From an uncultured Granulosicoccaceae bacterium (GTDB lineage: Bacteria; Pseudomonadota; Gammaproteobacteria; Granulosicoccales; Granulosicoccaceae), in NCBI GenBank assembly GCA_938041955.1, contig CALISD010000021.1, forward strand, positions 61,200 through 125,199: a stretch of 64,000 bases of DNA, read 5' to 3'. The first letter of the stretch is position 1; each line of letters begins with the position of its first letter. The notes under the pieces were generated by a model that was not told the origin of the DNA, searched no databases, and was given only the letters and a program-made list of their open reading frames with translations. Below are positions 18,062 to 28,547 of this stretch, piece after piece. The translations under genes and the position numbers were made by a program.

Positions 18062-19255
18062 TTACCCCTTCACCGCTTTAACAATTTTCTGCGCAGCGTC
18101 GTCAAGATCGTCAGCGGCAATTACATTTAGATCGCTATTATTGATGATATCTTTGCCCTCTTTAACCTTGGTGCCCTCAAGCCGAACCACCAGAGGCACA
18201 CTGAGACCCACATCCTGAACAGCCTGAACCACACCCTCGGCAATCACATCACAGCGCATAATTCCGCCGAATATATTGACAAGGATTCCCTTAACATTCG
18301 GATCCGAAGTAATAATTTTAAACGCAGCAGTCACTTTCTCAGTTGTCGCTCCACCGCCTACATCCAGAAAGTTCGCAGGCTCGGCACCATAGAGTTTGAT
18401 GATGTCCATTGTCGCCATCGCAAGCCCGGCACCGTTCACCATGCAGCCGATATCACCATCGAGTGCAATATAGGCAAGGTCGTACTTGGATGCTTCAAGC
18501 TCTTTATCGTCTTCTTCGGTTTCATCGCGAAGCTCTGCAAGCTGCGGCTGGCGAAACATGGCATTGCCATCAAACGAGACTTTGGCATCCAGTACCCGCA
18601 GGTGTCCATCTTTTAAAACGACCAGCGGGTTCACTTCAAGCAAGCTCATATCACTTTCTACAAACGCTTTGTACAAAGCAGGAAAAAGTGTTTTACCGTC
18701 TTCTGCTGCGACCCCTGTCAGTTCGAACGCTGCATTGAGTTTGGCAACATCTGCATCAGTCATTCCCTTCAGCGAATCAATGCCAACTGTGTGAATTTTT
18801 TCAGGGGTATCGTGCGCTACCGCCTCAATGTCCATTCCACCTTCAGTGGATGCGACAAAAGAAAACAGGCTGGTTTCCCGATCAACAAGAATTGACAGAT
18901 AGAGCTCTGTTTCGATGTCCGCACCATCCTCAATGTACAGCCGGTTAACCTGCTTACCCGCAGGCCCGGTCTGCGCAGTCACCAGGGTATTGCCGAACAT
19001 TTCATGAGCGTTGGCTTTGGCCTCATCTGCAGAGAAGCTTACGCGAACGCCGCCTTTGGCATCAGCCGCCAGTTCTTTGAATTTTCCTTTACCGCGACCA
19101 CCTGCATGGATCTGACTTTTAACAACATAGACCGGTCCTGGCATGTTATCCACCGCCGCGTCTATACCTGAGGCCGCGAGCACAGGCTCGCCTTTCGAAA
19201 CAGGTATACCAAATCCAGCCAACAGCTTTTTCGCCTGGTACTCATGAATATTCAT
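18062..19255 (-). CDS. sucC: Succinyl-CoA synthetase beta subunit
   Basis: 397 aa. The N-terminal ATP-grasp domain begins [19 protein letters not shown] and includes [14 protein letters not shown]. The C-terminal domain has [18 protein letters not shown] and FLDVGGGA, followed by [16 protein letters not shown]. It binds the nucleotide and succinate. Placed directly before sucD and after lpd in the TCA block. Confidence 0.97.
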   Translation of the reverse strand: MNIHEYQAKKLLAGFGIPVSKGEPVLAASGIDAAVDNMPGPVYVVKSQIHAGGRGKGKFKELAADAKGGVRVSFSADEAKANAHEMFGNTLVTAQTGPAGKQVNRLYIEDGADIETELYLSILVDRETSLFSFVASTEGGMDIEAVAHDTPEKIHTVGIDSLKGMTDADVAKLNAAFELTGVAAEDGKTLFPALYKAFVESDMSLLEVNPLVVLKDGHLRVLDAKVSFDGNAMFRQPQLAELRDETEEDDKELEASKYDLAYIALDGDIGCMVNGAGLAMATMDIIKLYGAEPANFLDVGGGATTEKVTAAFKIITSDPNVKGILVNIFGGIMRCDVIAEGVVQAVQDVGLSVPLVVRLEGTKVKEGKDIINNSDLNVIAADDLDDAAQKIVKAVKG

Positions 19256-19385
19256 GTTTGGAATAATCTCCGTAGTTATTCTGACAATCGAAATACGTCA
19301 CAACTGGCTCACTCATGAGCAATAGCGTTATCGATTTACAAGGGCTTAATATCAAATCGGTTTAAAATTTAGCTGAGTATAAAGC

Positions 19386-20819
19386 TCAGCGATTCCTGTT
19401 CGGTATGTGTATGGCACGACCATCAGCACCAAGAGCCGCTTCATGTATCGCTTCTGACAATGTCGGGTGAGCGAAAACGGTGCGTGCAATATCTTCGATA
19501 GTGCCTTCAAACTCCAGGGTTAGCACACCATGACCGATGAGCTCCGAGCTGTGCGGTCCGACAATGTGCATGCCTAATACCGCATCAGTGTCTGCATCGG
19601 CGAGTATCTTGACCATACCGGCTGTGTCCTGCATCGCTTTGGCCCGACCACTGGCTATAAACGGAAAAACACCTTTTTTATAATTGACGCCTTCTTCTTT
19701 TAATTGCTCTTCCGTCTTACCAACCCACGATATTTCCGGATGGGTGTAAATCACAGACGGTATGGCATCGTAATTCAAATGGCACTGATGCCCTGCAATT
19801 CGTTCTGCCACCGCAACTCCCTCTTCAGAGCCTTTGTGGGCAAGCATCGGCCCACGGACTAGATCACCGATAGCCCAGACACCGGGCAAATTGGTTTCAC
19901 AAGCACCATTGACATGCACCAATCCGCGCTCGTCAATTAACAAATCAGTCTCGGGTAACGTCAGCTGGCTTATATTTGAACGCCTGCCAACAGCAACAAT
20001 CACACGATCAACCAGCAATTGTTGATCCCCGTCTTTATCGGTGTACTCAATGTTGACCGTATTGCCATTCACAGATGACGCCATCACACGAGCACCAAGC
20101 TTTATATCAAGTCCTTGCTGACTGAACTGCCTGAGTGAATCGCGCGCTATCTGATCATCGACCATTGGTAAGAATGCGTCTTGCGCTTCCAGCACAACCA
20201 CTTCAGCACCTAATCGTCTCCACACGCTGCCGAGCTCGAGACCGATAACACCCGCGCCGATCACACAGAGCTTCTCAGGCACTGATTCCCAATCAAGAGC
20301 ACCAGCAGAATCCACGATGACATCACCCTGCAAAGGCACTGACGCAATTTCAATGGAAGTTGAGCCGGTCGCCAGAATGACATTATCAGCGTTGTAAACG
20401 CTTTTGCTGTTGTCGTGAGCGGTGACTTCCACCTGCCTTTCCGGCAACAGCGAACCCGTGCCTTTTATCCAGGTAATTTTGTTGGCTTTGAACAAGCCCT
20501 CAATACCACCGGTGAGCTCCTGCACAATTTTATCTTTGGTTTGAATCATCTTCGGCACGTCAGCAGTCACTGATGGCACAACAATGCCGTGGTCACCAAA
20601 GTGATGTTTCGCGTCAGAATACAGCTGACTGCTCTCAAGTAGTGCTTTCGACGGTATGCAACCGACATTCAAACAGGTGCCACCCAAGGCAGGTTTGCCC
20701 TGTTTGTTGATCCAGCTTTCCACGCAGGCGGTGTTCAAGCCAAGTTGAGCACACCGAATCGCCGCGACATAACCTGCCGGGCCGCCACCAATGACAATGA
20801 CATCGTATTTATCAGACAT
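19386..20819 (-). CDS. lpd: Dihydrolipoamide dehydrogenase (E3)
   Basis: 477 aa. FAD-binding VIVIGGGPAGYVAAIRCAQLG is at the N-terminus. The redox-active disulfide is Cys49/Cys54 in GGTCLNVGCIPSKALL, and the C-terminal interface has the catalytic HPTLSEAIHE. E3 reoxidises the lipoyl groups of 2-oxoglutarate dehydrogenase using NAD+. Position between sucB and sucC is the Pseudomonas-like arrangement, so this copy most likely serves the 2-oxoglutarate complex. GGAG lies six bases before the ATG. Confidence 0.97.
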   Translation of the reverse strand: MSDKYDVIVIGGGPAGYVAAIRCAQLGLNTACVESWINKQGKPALGGTCLNVGCIPSKALLESSQLYSDAKHHFGDHGIVVPSVTADVPKMIQTKDKIVQELTGGIEGLFKANKITWIKGTGSLLPERQVEVTAHDNSKSVYNADNVILATGSTSIEIASVPLQGDVIVDSAGALDWESVPEKLCVIGAGVIGLELGSVWRRLGAEVVVLEAQDAFLPMVDDQIARDSLRQFSQQGLDIKLGARVMASSVNGNTVNIEYTDKDGDQQLLVDRVIVAVGRRSNISQLTLPETDLLIDERGLVHVNGACETNLPGVWAIGDLVRGPMLAHKGSEEGVAVAERIAGHQCHLNYDAIPSVIYTHPEISWVGKTEEQLKEEGVNYKKGVFPFIASGRAKAMQDTAGMVKILADADTDAVLGMHIVGPHSSELIGHGVLTLEFEGTIEDIARTVFAHPTLSEAIHEAALGADGRAIHIPNRNR

Positions 20820-21147
20820 CTGCTACTCCGGTTTGCAATGTGGTTTCTACGTAGCCGCAATCCGGGCAACAAGGTTTCGCGTCAGCTAAGTCGACAGCAG
20901 ACAGATCCAGTGCGCCCAAAATAATTGACAGCTTACGAGACAATATAACGATCAAAGAACACAGCCAAATAATGTAGATTTGGCAACCCTTTAAACCCGC
21001 CTATGATACCGCACACTGGGTAACAATTATTGGCGAGTAGAAAAGCGCTGTTATTTTTCACTTTGTGGCCGCAACTGAGGGTGATTCAAAGATAAGAATG
21101 GAGCACTTTTATCACCCGACCCGCACGTGCATTTTTACAATGCGTGG
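20820..21147. other. 328-base gap between sucB and lpd
   Basis: No firm gene or RNA is visible. On the minus strand a 43-codon frame (TTG at 20943, stop at 20812 overlapping the lpd start) contains CCPDCG, but it has no ribosome site. The length suggests that lpd-sucCD has its own promoter or a long leader. Confidence 0.4.
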
Positions 21148-22386
21148 CTAAATATCAAGCAGGATTTTAGCCGGCTCTTCCACCAACTCTTTGATCGTTT
21201 TTAGAAATCCGACAGCGCCCTGACCGTCAACAATTCGGTGATCATATGACAGCGCAATGTACATCATTGGCTTAATGACCACTTCGCCGTTACGGGCCAC
21301 AGGGCGTTCCTGGATGGTATGCATACCCAGAATCGCGCTTTGTGGGGGGTTGAGAATAGGCGTGGACATCAATGAACCAAACACACCGCCGTTGGTAATA
21401 GTAAAAGTACCGCCAGTGAGATCGTCCATACCAAGCTTTCCGTCTTTGGCACGACCAGCGTACTCACCAATCTGGGTTTCGATATCAGCCAATGACAGAA
21501 GTTCTGTATCACGCAGCACCGGCACCACCAACCCGCGTTCCGATGACACGGCGATGCCGATGTCGCAAAAACCGTGATACACCACATCATCACCATCTAG
21601 TGAGGCATTGATATCAGGGTAGCGTTTTAACGCTTCAGTGGCCGCCTTAACGAAGATAGACATAAAGCCCAGACGGACACCATGGGTTTTTTCAAATTGA
21701 TCTTTGTATTGAGCTCGCAGCGCTTTTATCGGCTCCATATCCACTTCATTGAAAGTGGTCAGCATTGCCGTGGTTTGAGTCGCATGCAGCAGGCGCTCAG
21801 CGATTCTGGCACGCAACCTCGACATCGGTACACGGCGTTCTTCGCGCTCACCCATTTCACTTCGAACCGGGGCAGCAGCAGATGAGGCCGCAATTCCTGA
21901 ACTTACAGCTGCTGCCTCAGGCGCAGGAGTCTGAGCGGAAGTCCCGCCGGCCACATGCGCTTGCACATCGCCTTTACTTATTCTGCCGCCTTTACCTGTT
22001 CCAGCCACTTGATCACGATCAACACCATGCTCTGACATCATTTGTCTGACTGATGGGCTGGTCGGGCCACCAACAACACCACTCGCCGGTGGTGCAGATG
22101 ATGGTGCTTCATTGGCCGGCGCAGCGGCGGTGGTAGCTTCTGCTACCGCACCTATTTCCATTATGCCTAATAATTCCTGCGCGACTACCGTCGCGCCTTC
22201 ATCGGCAACAATAGAGGTAAGCACTCCGTCAGAAGGTGCTGGCACTTCAAGCACGACCTTGTCAGTCTCTACTTCAACGAGCACTTCATCTCTCTTCACT
22301 GCATCGCCCGGTTTCTTCTGCCAGGCCAAAATTGTGGCATCTGCGACAGACTCTGGTAAAACGGGAACCTTGATTTCAGTACTCAT
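21148..22386 (-). CDS. sucB: Dihydrolipoyl succinyltransferase (2-oxoglutarate dehydrogenase E2)
   Basis: 412 aa. The lipoyl domain carries the lipoylated Lys43 in [11 protein letters not shown]. An Ala/Pro-rich linker follows, then the E1/E3-binding domain ([28 protein letters not shown]), a second linker, and the catalytic core ending in [16 protein letters not shown], with the active His and Asp. It passes the succinyl group to CoA. It follows sucA by 40 bases. Confidence 0.97.
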   Translation of the reverse strand: MSTEIKVPVLPESVADATILAWQKKPGDAVKRDEVLVEVETDKVVLEVPAPSDGVLTSIVADEGATVVAQELLGIMEIGAVAEATTAAAPANEAPSSAPPASGVVGGPTSPSVRQMMSEHGVDRDQVAGTGKGGRISKGDVQAHVAGGTSAQTPAPEAAAVSSGIAASSAAAPVRSEMGEREERRVPMSRLRARIAERLLHATQTTAMLTTFNEVDMEPIKALRAQYKDQFEKTHGVRLGFMSIFVKAATEALKRYPDINASLDGDDVVYHGFCDIGIAVSSERGLVVPVLRDTELLSLADIETQIGEYAGRAKDGKLGMDDLTGGTFTITNGGVFGSLMSTPILNPPQSAILGMHTIQERPVARNGEVVIKPMMYIALSYDHRIVDGQGAVGFLKTIKELVEEPAKILLDI

Positions 22387-22426
22387 TGGCTTCTATTAAA
22401 ACCCTGCTTTCTCGATCAAAAGTGTA

Positions 22427-25294
22427 TTAGGTATCAGTGTTAAGTTGAGTTTCAACTCGATGCTGACTGTTTTCCTGCAATGCCAACGCCTCTAACACCA
22501 GCGTGGTCTGTTCTTTAATATGTTGATTAGCATAGCCTACCGCAGGGGATGCGGAAGGTGGTCTGCCGACAAACTCCAGATGCTGACCTGCATTCAATAC
22601 CCGTTCAACGCGATGCCGGGTCGCGCGCCACGCACCCTGGTTGCGCGGCTCTTCCTGACACCACACAATTTGGCTGGCATTCGGGTAAGTCGCAATGATT
22701 GCGCTCATTTCTGTATACGGAAACGGGTACAACTGTTCGACACGAACGATGGCTATATTGTCTATGCTTTCCTCGCGCCGCTTCTCCAGCAGATCGTAGT
22801 AAACCTTGCCTGAGCAAAAAACCAATCGAGTAACAGCGTTAGGATCGATGGGATCAATCTCGCCGAGAACAGGTTCAAAGGTTCCGTTGGCCAGGTCTTC
22901 AAGCGTTGATACCGCCAGACGATGGCGCAGCAGACTTTTGGGTGTCATCACAATTAACGGCCTGCGCATGGGTCTTACCATCTGCCGACGAATCATGTGA
23001 TAAGCCTGTGCTGGCGTACTCGGTACCAGCACCTGCATATTGTCTTCCGCACACAGTTGTAAAAAACGTTCCAGGCGTGCCGATGAGTGTTCCGGGCCCT
23101 GGCCTTCATAGCCGTGAGGCAAGAACATAGAGAGACCACATAAGCGCCCCCACTTGGTTTCACCGGAACTTATAAACTGATCGATAACCACCTGGGCGCC
23201 GTTGGCAAAATCACCAAATTGCGCTTCCCAAATAAGTAGTGTATTGGGATCAGCAGTGGCATAACCGTATTCAAATGCAAGCACGGCCTCTTCAGACAAC
23301 ACGGAATCAATCACAAGAAAGTTCGGCTGTCCTTCAAAAAGATTTCGCAGCGGCACGTATGCTTCTGATTTATTCTGATTGTGCAGAACCGCATGACGAT
23401 GGAAAAATGTCCCGCGACCACAATCCTGACCTGAAATTCTGACTGGAAATCCGTCATTAAGAAGCGTCGCATAAGCGAGGTTTTCTGCACAACCCCAATC
23501 GATAGGCAATGCACCGGCGGTCATCTTACGGCGATCTTCAATGATCTTCTTAACCCGGGAGTGTAATGCCAATCCTTCAGGCAGAGTGGTTAATGCCGTG
23601 CCGAGTTTCTGTAGAGTATCTATTGATACCCGACCGTCATACGGTGAACGCCAGTCAGCTTTTAAATAGTTGCCCCAGGCAATATCGTGCGCTTTATCAA
23701 TATCTGCGTCGACTTCAACGTTTGGCGCTACAGTGATTCCAGCATCAAGCTTATCGCGATACTCCTCTACCAGACTATCTGGATAACTCGCCTCGGCAAC
23801 CCCTTCATTGACCAGCTTTTCAGCATACAGCTGTCTCGTGGTTGCCAGTGCTTTGATGGTTTTGTACATCATCGGCTGCGTCGCCGACGGCTCATCTGCT
23901 TCGTTATGGCCATGACGACGGTAGCACACCAGATCTATCACGACGTCTTTATGAAATTCATTTCTAAAATCAAGCGCCAGCTGACTGACAAACAAAACCG
24001 CTTCCGGGTCATCACCATTGACGTGGAATATGGGCGCGTTAATCATCTTTGCGACATCAGAGGCATATAGCGTTGAACGCACGTCTTGCTGGTTGCTGGT
24101 AGTGAATCCGATTTGATTATTAACAATAATATGTACCGTGCCCTTGGTAGAAAAACCACGCGAGTCGGCCATATTAAAAGTTTCCATCACCACGCCCTGG
24201 CCCGCGAATGCCGCATCCCCATGGATGTTGATCGGCAGCACGTATTGACCGTCGCTGTCCTCGTAGCGATCCTGACGAGAGCGAACCGAGCCCTCAACCA
24301 CCGGCGATACAATTTCCAGGTGTGACGGGTTAAACGCCAGCGCCAGGTGCATGTACTGGTTGCCACTGATTTTTATATCTGACGAAAAGCCCTGGTGGTA
24401 TTTCACATCACCGGAGGACAGATGTTCCTGATGTTTGCCTTCAAATTCTGAAAACAGCTCAGCCGGGTTCTTGCCAAGAATATTCACCAGCACATTGAGT
24501 CGACCTCGGTGAGCCATGCCCACCACCATCTCTTTACAACCCGCTTCACCAGCGCGCTGAACCAGCGAGCCCATAATGACGATCAAGCTTTCGCCACCTT
24601 CAAGTGAAAATCGTTTTTGCCCCACGTATCGCGAATGGAGATATCGTTCCATACCTTCCGCGGCAGTTAAACGCTGCAGAATCCAGTTGCGTGATTCAGC
24701 GCTGAGATCAGGCTTCGACCAGTAACTTTCGATCCGCTGCTGCAACCACTGCTTTTGCGTTGTGTGGTTGATATACATGTATTCATAGCCGATCGTACTG
24801 CAGTAGATCTTTTCCAAATGGGCAATGATGTCGCTGAGCCTGGCGTTATCGATACCGTGCAGTGACGGTGTTTGAAACTCCGTTGGCAGATCAGCGTTTG
24901 AGAGTCCATATTCATGAAGCTGAACTTCACGAATTTCTATTTTTTCCATCCGACCCAACGGGTCGATATCTGCCAGCTGGTGGCCACGCGCCCGGTAAGC
25001 ATCGATCAGCGCGCCCACTTGAATCTGCTTTCTGCCGTGCTCCGCAGATGCACCACCCGCTGGACCGGCATGCGCAGCCGCTCGTCTTGTCATATTGAAA
25101 AAGTGGTTACGCACTTCCGAGTGAGCAATATCGTGAGCCTGACCATTGACCATGGGCAGCTGCTCAAAATACTTACGCCACGATTCAGACACCGAATTCG
25201 GGTCACGCAGGTAATTTTCGTACTGGGTTTCTAAGTACACAATGTTGCCACCGTCGAGCATCGAGGTGCTTTGCAACATTTTCATGTCGGACAT
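22427..25294 (-). CDS. sucA: 2-oxoglutarate dehydrogenase E1 component
   Basis: 955 aa, full length. Thiamine diphosphate enzyme with GMAHRGRLNVLVN, the HGDAAFAGQGVVMETFNM cofactor region, RHGHNEADEPSATQP, and the C-terminal EEPRNQGAW motif. It decarboxylates 2-oxoglutarate and succinylates the lipoyl group of SucB. First gene of the sucAB-lpd-sucCD block. The 143 bases upstream should contain its promoter; no sdh or gltA genes lie on that side in this window. Confidence 0.97.
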   Translation of the reverse strand: MSDMKMLQSTSMLDGGNIVYLETQYENYLRDPNSVSESWRKYFEQLPMVNGQAHDIAHSEVRNHFFNMTRRAAAHAGPAGGASAEHGRKQIQVGALIDAYRARGHQLADIDPLGRMEKIEIREVQLHEYGLSNADLPTEFQTPSLHGIDNARLSDIIAHLEKIYCSTIGYEYMYINHTTQKQWLQQRIESYWSKPDLSAESRNWILQRLTAAEGMERYLHSRYVGQKRFSLEGGESLIVIMGSLVQRAGEAGCKEMVVGMAHRGRLNVLVNILGKNPAELFSEFEGKHQEHLSSGDVKYHQGFSSDIKISGNQYMHLALAFNPSHLEIVSPVVEGSVRSRQDRYEDSDGQYVLPINIHGDAAFAGQGVVMETFNMADSRGFSTKGTVHIIVNNQIGFTTSNQQDVRSTLYASDVAKMINAPIFHVNGDDPEAVLFVSQLALDFRNEFHKDVVIDLVCYRRHGHNEADEPSATQPMMYKTIKALATTRQLYAEKLVNEGVAEASYPDSLVEEYRDKLDAGITVAPNVEVDADIDKAHDIAWGNYLKADWRSPYDGRVSIDTLQKLGTALTTLPEGLALHSRVKKIIEDRRKMTAGALPIDWGCAENLAYATLLNDGFPVRISGQDCGRGTFFHRHAVLHNQNKSEAYVPLRNLFEGQPNFLVIDSVLSEEAVLAFEYGYATADPNTLLIWEAQFGDFANGAQVVIDQFISSGETKWGRLCGLSMFLPHGYEGQGPEHSSARLERFLQLCAEDNMQVLVPSTPAQAYHMIRRQMVRPMRRPLIVMTPKSLLRHRLAVSTLEDLANGTFEPVLGEIDPIDPNAVTRLVFCSGKVYYDLLEKRREESIDNIAIVRVEQLYPFPYTEMSAIIATYPNASQIVWCQEEPRNQGAWRATRHRVERVLNAGQHLEFVGRPPSASPAVGYANQHIKEQTTLVLEALALQENSQHRVETQLNTDT

Positions 25295-25437
25295 GGTTTA
25301 TTCCGGACCGGGTGAGATTGATGGGTAGAGGATAGATGATAGATATTGATTTGCCACACATCCAGCCCGACCGAAGGTTACCGCAGACTCAAGTGGGTTT
25401 CGAGTTACATGATGCATGCATTTCGAGTGACTGGTCT

Positions 25438-25962
25438 CTACCACCGATGTTTGCCCCAAAGCTCGGGGTTGGCCCAGTACCTCGAATTGAGCCAATTGGG
25501 GATAGATTTGTAGGTGCGGATATCAAATCCAAATACACTAAAGCCGTCTTCAGCGATAAAATTATCATCGCCGCTGAGCTGCGAGAAGCCCAGTGCCAGA
25601 CTGCTGGCAAGCGACCAGCCTGCGGTCCTGTCTATATGCAGCACCCGTTCAGCGTGCAAATCACGGATCCGTGCGAGTAACTGAGTTAACCGTTGGGTAT
25701 CCAGCTGCGGATCAATCACACATACCAATGACCACCGCCGACCCTGTAGCATTGAGATGTCAGATGCCACATCACTCAACACTAACGACTCCATTTCAGG
25801 CAAATGTGAACTTTCACGCACGCTAGCGGCCAATCCCCGCTCTACTGCTGTTTGCAACTGATTGCCGCTATCGCTGAGTAATAACACCTCTTGATTTTCC
25901 TCAATCCGGGCATAGCTCAACAACAGTTCCACAGATCGCAGCCGGCGATTTACGTCAGTCAT
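25438..25962 (-). CDS. Conserved small protein, DUF6231-like, function unknown
   Basis: 174 aa soluble protein. It has an N-terminal VNRRLRSVELLLSYARIEENQEVLLLSDSG, a central HAERVLHIDR and a C-terminal IRTYKSIPNWLNSRYWANPELWGKHRW. This pattern resembles the DUF6231 family of gammaproteobacteria, recalled rather than searched. No catalytic motif is evident. It lies 28 bases after the DUF1244 gene in the same direction and is probably cotranscribed with it. Confidence 0.55.
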   Translation of the reverse strand: MTDVNRRLRSVELLLSYARIEENQEVLLLSDSGNQLQTAVERGLAASVRESSHLPEMESLVLSDVASDISMLQGRRWSLVCVIDPQLDTQRLTQLLARIRDLHAERVLHIDRTAGWSLASSLALGFSQLSGDDNFIAEDGFSVFGFDIRTYKSIPNWLNSRYWANPELWGKHRW

Positions 25963-25990
25963 GCTTACCAGTGTCCGCTATCAAAACAAG

Positions 25991-26281
25991 CTAAGGGTGG
26001 TTCTGTTTATACTGATCTTTCTGCGCCTGCGTGGCCTCAGTCTGATACTGATCCTTCCACTGCGCATACGGCATACCGTAGACAATTTCCCTGGCGGTAT
26101 CGAGATCCAGATCCAGATCGCGTTCACCCGCCTCGGCCAGATACCACTTGGACAGGCAATTACGGCAAAAGCCGGCCAAATTCATCATGTCTATGTTTTG
26201 TACATCGTGGCGCTCACGCAGATGTGAGACAAGCCGACGAAAAGCCGCTGCTTCAAGTTCTGTTTGTGTGCTTGTATCCAA
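25991..26281 (-). CDS. DUF1244 family protein
   Basis: I start at TTG 26281 (96 aa) because GGAG lies seven bases upstream and the product then matches the family from its first residues. A longer frame to 26371 adds 30 residues with no ribosome site. Family hallmarks are ELEAAAFRRLVSHLRERHDVQN, the strongly conserved LAGFCRNCLSKWY with two Cys, and AREIVYGMPYAQWK. Structure-level function is unknown. Followed by a DUF6231-like gene. Confidence 0.85.
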   Translation of the reverse strand: MDTSTQTELEAAAFRRLVSHLRERHDVQNIDMMNLAGFCRNCLSKWYLAEAGERDLDLDLDTAREIVYGMPYAQWKDQYQTEATQAQKDQYKQNHP

Positions 26282-26461
26282 AGTTTTTCTCCAAAAATTG
26301 GCGGGAACAGAAAGATAGAGGGACTGAAGCGTGCAAAGTTCGTAAATATCAACGCTTCGATGTAGACCCACTCTGTATTTTGCAAAGATACCGTCGTCTC
26401 AACAGAGATTGGCCTACAATTCTAAAGTAAATCAGACACCACTTTCGCAATTGAACCCGGT

Positions 26462-26776
26462 ATGGATATTTTACTGATATTTTTACTTCTGGCTGCACTC
26501 GCCTTTTGGTGGTTTAGTGCACAGAGCCGGGAGACCGCAATCCACTTCGCGCGCGACGCCTGTAAGCGTTGCGGCGTGCAATTACTCGATGAAACCGTTT
26601 CGATGAGTAAAATGAGACTGCGACGCTCCGATCGGGGACACATGGGCATTGCTCGTTGGTATACTTTCGAGTTCAGTGCATCAGGTCAGGATCGGCGCTC
26701 TGGCAGTGTCAATTTGTTGGGTAACCAGTTGCTCGACATGCATCTTGATGTTGATGTCACTGAGTTGCCGCATTAA
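26462..26776 (+). CDS. DUF3301 family membrane-anchored protein
   Basis: 104 aa. One N-terminal membrane helix (MDILLIFLLLAALAFWWFSA) is followed by a small domain with AIHFARDACKRCGVQLLDETV, RRSDRGHMGIARWYTFEFS and GSVNLLGNQLLDMHLD, which is the DUF3301 pattern. Function unknown. Divergent from the DUF1244 gene, followed by a YchJ-type gene 82 bases on. Confidence 0.85.
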   Translation: MDILLIFLLLAALAFWWFSAQSRETAIHFARDACKRCGVQLLDETVSMSKMRLRRSDRGHMGIARWYTFEFSASGQDRRSGSVNLLGNQLLDMHLDVDVTELPH

Positions 26777-26857
26777 ATTGTCATCAATAGACGGGCGCTT
26801 GAACAGTGGCCGGCCCTGATTCACCTGTATTAGCTAATTAAAGACGGTAGATAGAAA

Positions 26858-27355
26858 ATGAGTTTATGCCCTTGCAGCTCCAACATTGAGTTTTCAGATT
26901 GTTGCGCACCCTATCTAAAAGGCAAAAAGAAACCGCCAACAGCCGTCGCCCTTCTGCGCTCGCGCTATACCGCCCATACGTTTGCTAATATTGACTACAT
27001 TCAAAAAACCCACCACCCGGCGCATCGTGCAGAAATCGACATCGCGAGCACCAAGGACTGGGCTGAAAACTCGGACTGGCTAAGCCTTGAGATCAGAAAA
27101 ACTGAACTCGGCGGCGAGCAGGACGAAGAGGGTACAGTTGAATTTATAGCTAAATTCAATGACACAAACGGCAACCCGATCAATCACCACGAAGTAAGCT
27201 TATTTAAAAAACACCAGGACAACTGGTATTTTGTTGATGCCGAAGCGCCCAAGGTAGAACAGATCCGGCGCGATTCGCCCAAAATCGGGCGCAACGACCC
27301 CTGCACCTGTGGCAGCGGAAAAAAATACAAAAAATGCTGTGGCGCCGCCGCCTGA
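26858..27355 (+). CDS. YchJ-like SEC-C motif protein
   Basis: 165 aa. The N-terminal zinc motif CPCSS...CCAPYL and the C-terminal SEC-C motif [19 protein letters not shown] flank an NTF2-like core ([23 protein letters not shown]). The C-terminal motif resembles the SecA zinc site that binds SecB and ribosomes; the role of YchJ proteins is not established. It is convergent with the hydrolase gene 22 bases further on. Confidence 0.88.
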   Translation: MSLCPCSSNIEFSDCCAPYLKGKKKPPTAVALLRSRYTAHTFANIDYIQKTHHPAHRAEIDIASTKDWAENSDWLSLEIRKTELGGEQDEEGTVEFIAKFNDTNGNPINHHEVSLFKKHQDNWYFVDAEAPKVEQIRRDSPKIGRNDPCTCGSGKKYKKCCGAAA

Positions 27356-27377
27356 TTGCTCATCCGCTTACCGGATA

Positions 27378-28292
27378 TTAACTCTCAACAGTCGCTAAAA
27401 AATCTAACAGTGACTGAATAAACACATCATTGTTGTCTCCTGCCACCATATGCGCCGCATCCGCCACATCAACATACCTGGCGTGCGGCACCAGCTCGAG
27501 AAACTCCTCTACCGACTCACGGTCGACAATTTCACTTTGCTGACCGCGTATCAACAAAACTGGCAACTCCAAATTTGAAGCGGCCGTTCGTTGGCGTTGG
27601 TAAAAACTCTCATCAATCGTACCGATGTGTTGCATTAAACGTGGATCCCAATGCCAGTAGTACCGGCCATCGTCTGCCAATCGCAGGTTTTTCTTCAGGC
27701 CCTCATAGGAATTCTCATCGCGCCTGGAGTCCTCTTTTGCAGTGAATCCTGCAGCAGAATCAGCCGGCCCTTTGGATCGATGTGATTGATATTCGCCCAC
27801 AGCTGATGCTGCCTCTTTTAACGAGGCGAAGCCATTGTGGTGACGATTCATAAACTCAATGATTCTGGCCACACCTACATTGTCGATCTTAGGTGTAATG
27901 TCCACTAGCGCCAGTGATCGAAAATGCCTGTGGCTGGTCTCGCCTTGCAGCAATAAACCGGTTATCCCGCCCAGAGATGCACCCACCAGCACCGGCCTTT
28001 TACCGCAGGCTTGAGTCAATCGGGCAGAAACAATTGAAATGTCTGCTATCAGCGTATCAATTGAATAGTCACCATTATCCGGCCAATGACTATTGCCGTG
28101 GCCACGGGTGTCGAGCGTAATGGCATGCCAGCCGGCCTCAGCCAGACTACGTCCCGCATTGCGCCACGAGTGCCTGGTTTGCCCGGCACCGTGCAAAAGC
28201 AATACAACCGGGTTTTTATCTGACCCGAATGATGTCGCTGCCAATTGAACACCATCATGACCAGAGAGATACAGTGTTGTAGAAGTGTCCAT
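27378..28292 (-). CDS. Alpha/beta hydrolase
   Basis: I start at ATG 28292 (304 aa; MDTSTTLYLSGHDG), with AGGA just upstream. A GTG 39 bases earlier has no ribosome site. It shows VVLLLHGAGQTRHSWRNAG (oxyanion region), the nucleophile elbow VGASLGG, and a late DAAHMVAGD with the catalytic His. Substrate cannot be told: ester, lactone or epoxide are all possible. Divergent from fadD, with 255 bases between, so lipid-related use is possible but unproven. Confidence 0.82.
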   Translation of the reverse strand: MDTSTTLYLSGHDGVQLAATSFGSDKNPVVLLLHGAGQTRHSWRNAGRSLAEAGWHAITLDTRGHGNSHWPDNGDYSIDTLIADISIVSARLTQACGKRPVLVGASLGGITGLLLQGETSHRHFRSLALVDITPKIDNVGVARIIEFMNRHHNGFASLKEAASAVGEYQSHRSKGPADSAAGFTAKEDSRRDENSYEGLKKNLRLADDGRYYWHWDPRLMQHIGTIDESFYQRQRTAASNLELPVLLIRGQQSEIVDRESVEEFLELVPHARYVDVADAAHMVAGDNNDVFIQSLLDFLATVES

Positions 28293-28547
28293 AGATCCTG
28301 AGTTCGGCAATAGCGGGGTAATGAAAAACACAACATTGGATGCGCAAGACAGTTGCGATCAGACAACGATTTTTACTTTACTGGTGTTTGATGGCACTCT
28401 GCAGAAAGTGAGGTTTATAGATTGTCAGAGCGAAAACGCATGGCAAGTCTATAATAGATGAGTCCGCGCGACATCATTGAACGGTATAAATCGCACCACC
28501 CCAACATTATTCGTTGGGACGCAAAGCCACTATCAGGTAGTTGAACT

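Noticed and set aside
25891..26430. 179-codon plus-strand frame opposite the DUF1244 and DUF6231-like genes
   Set aside because: Antisense to two genes with recognisable family motifs; composition is not protein-like.
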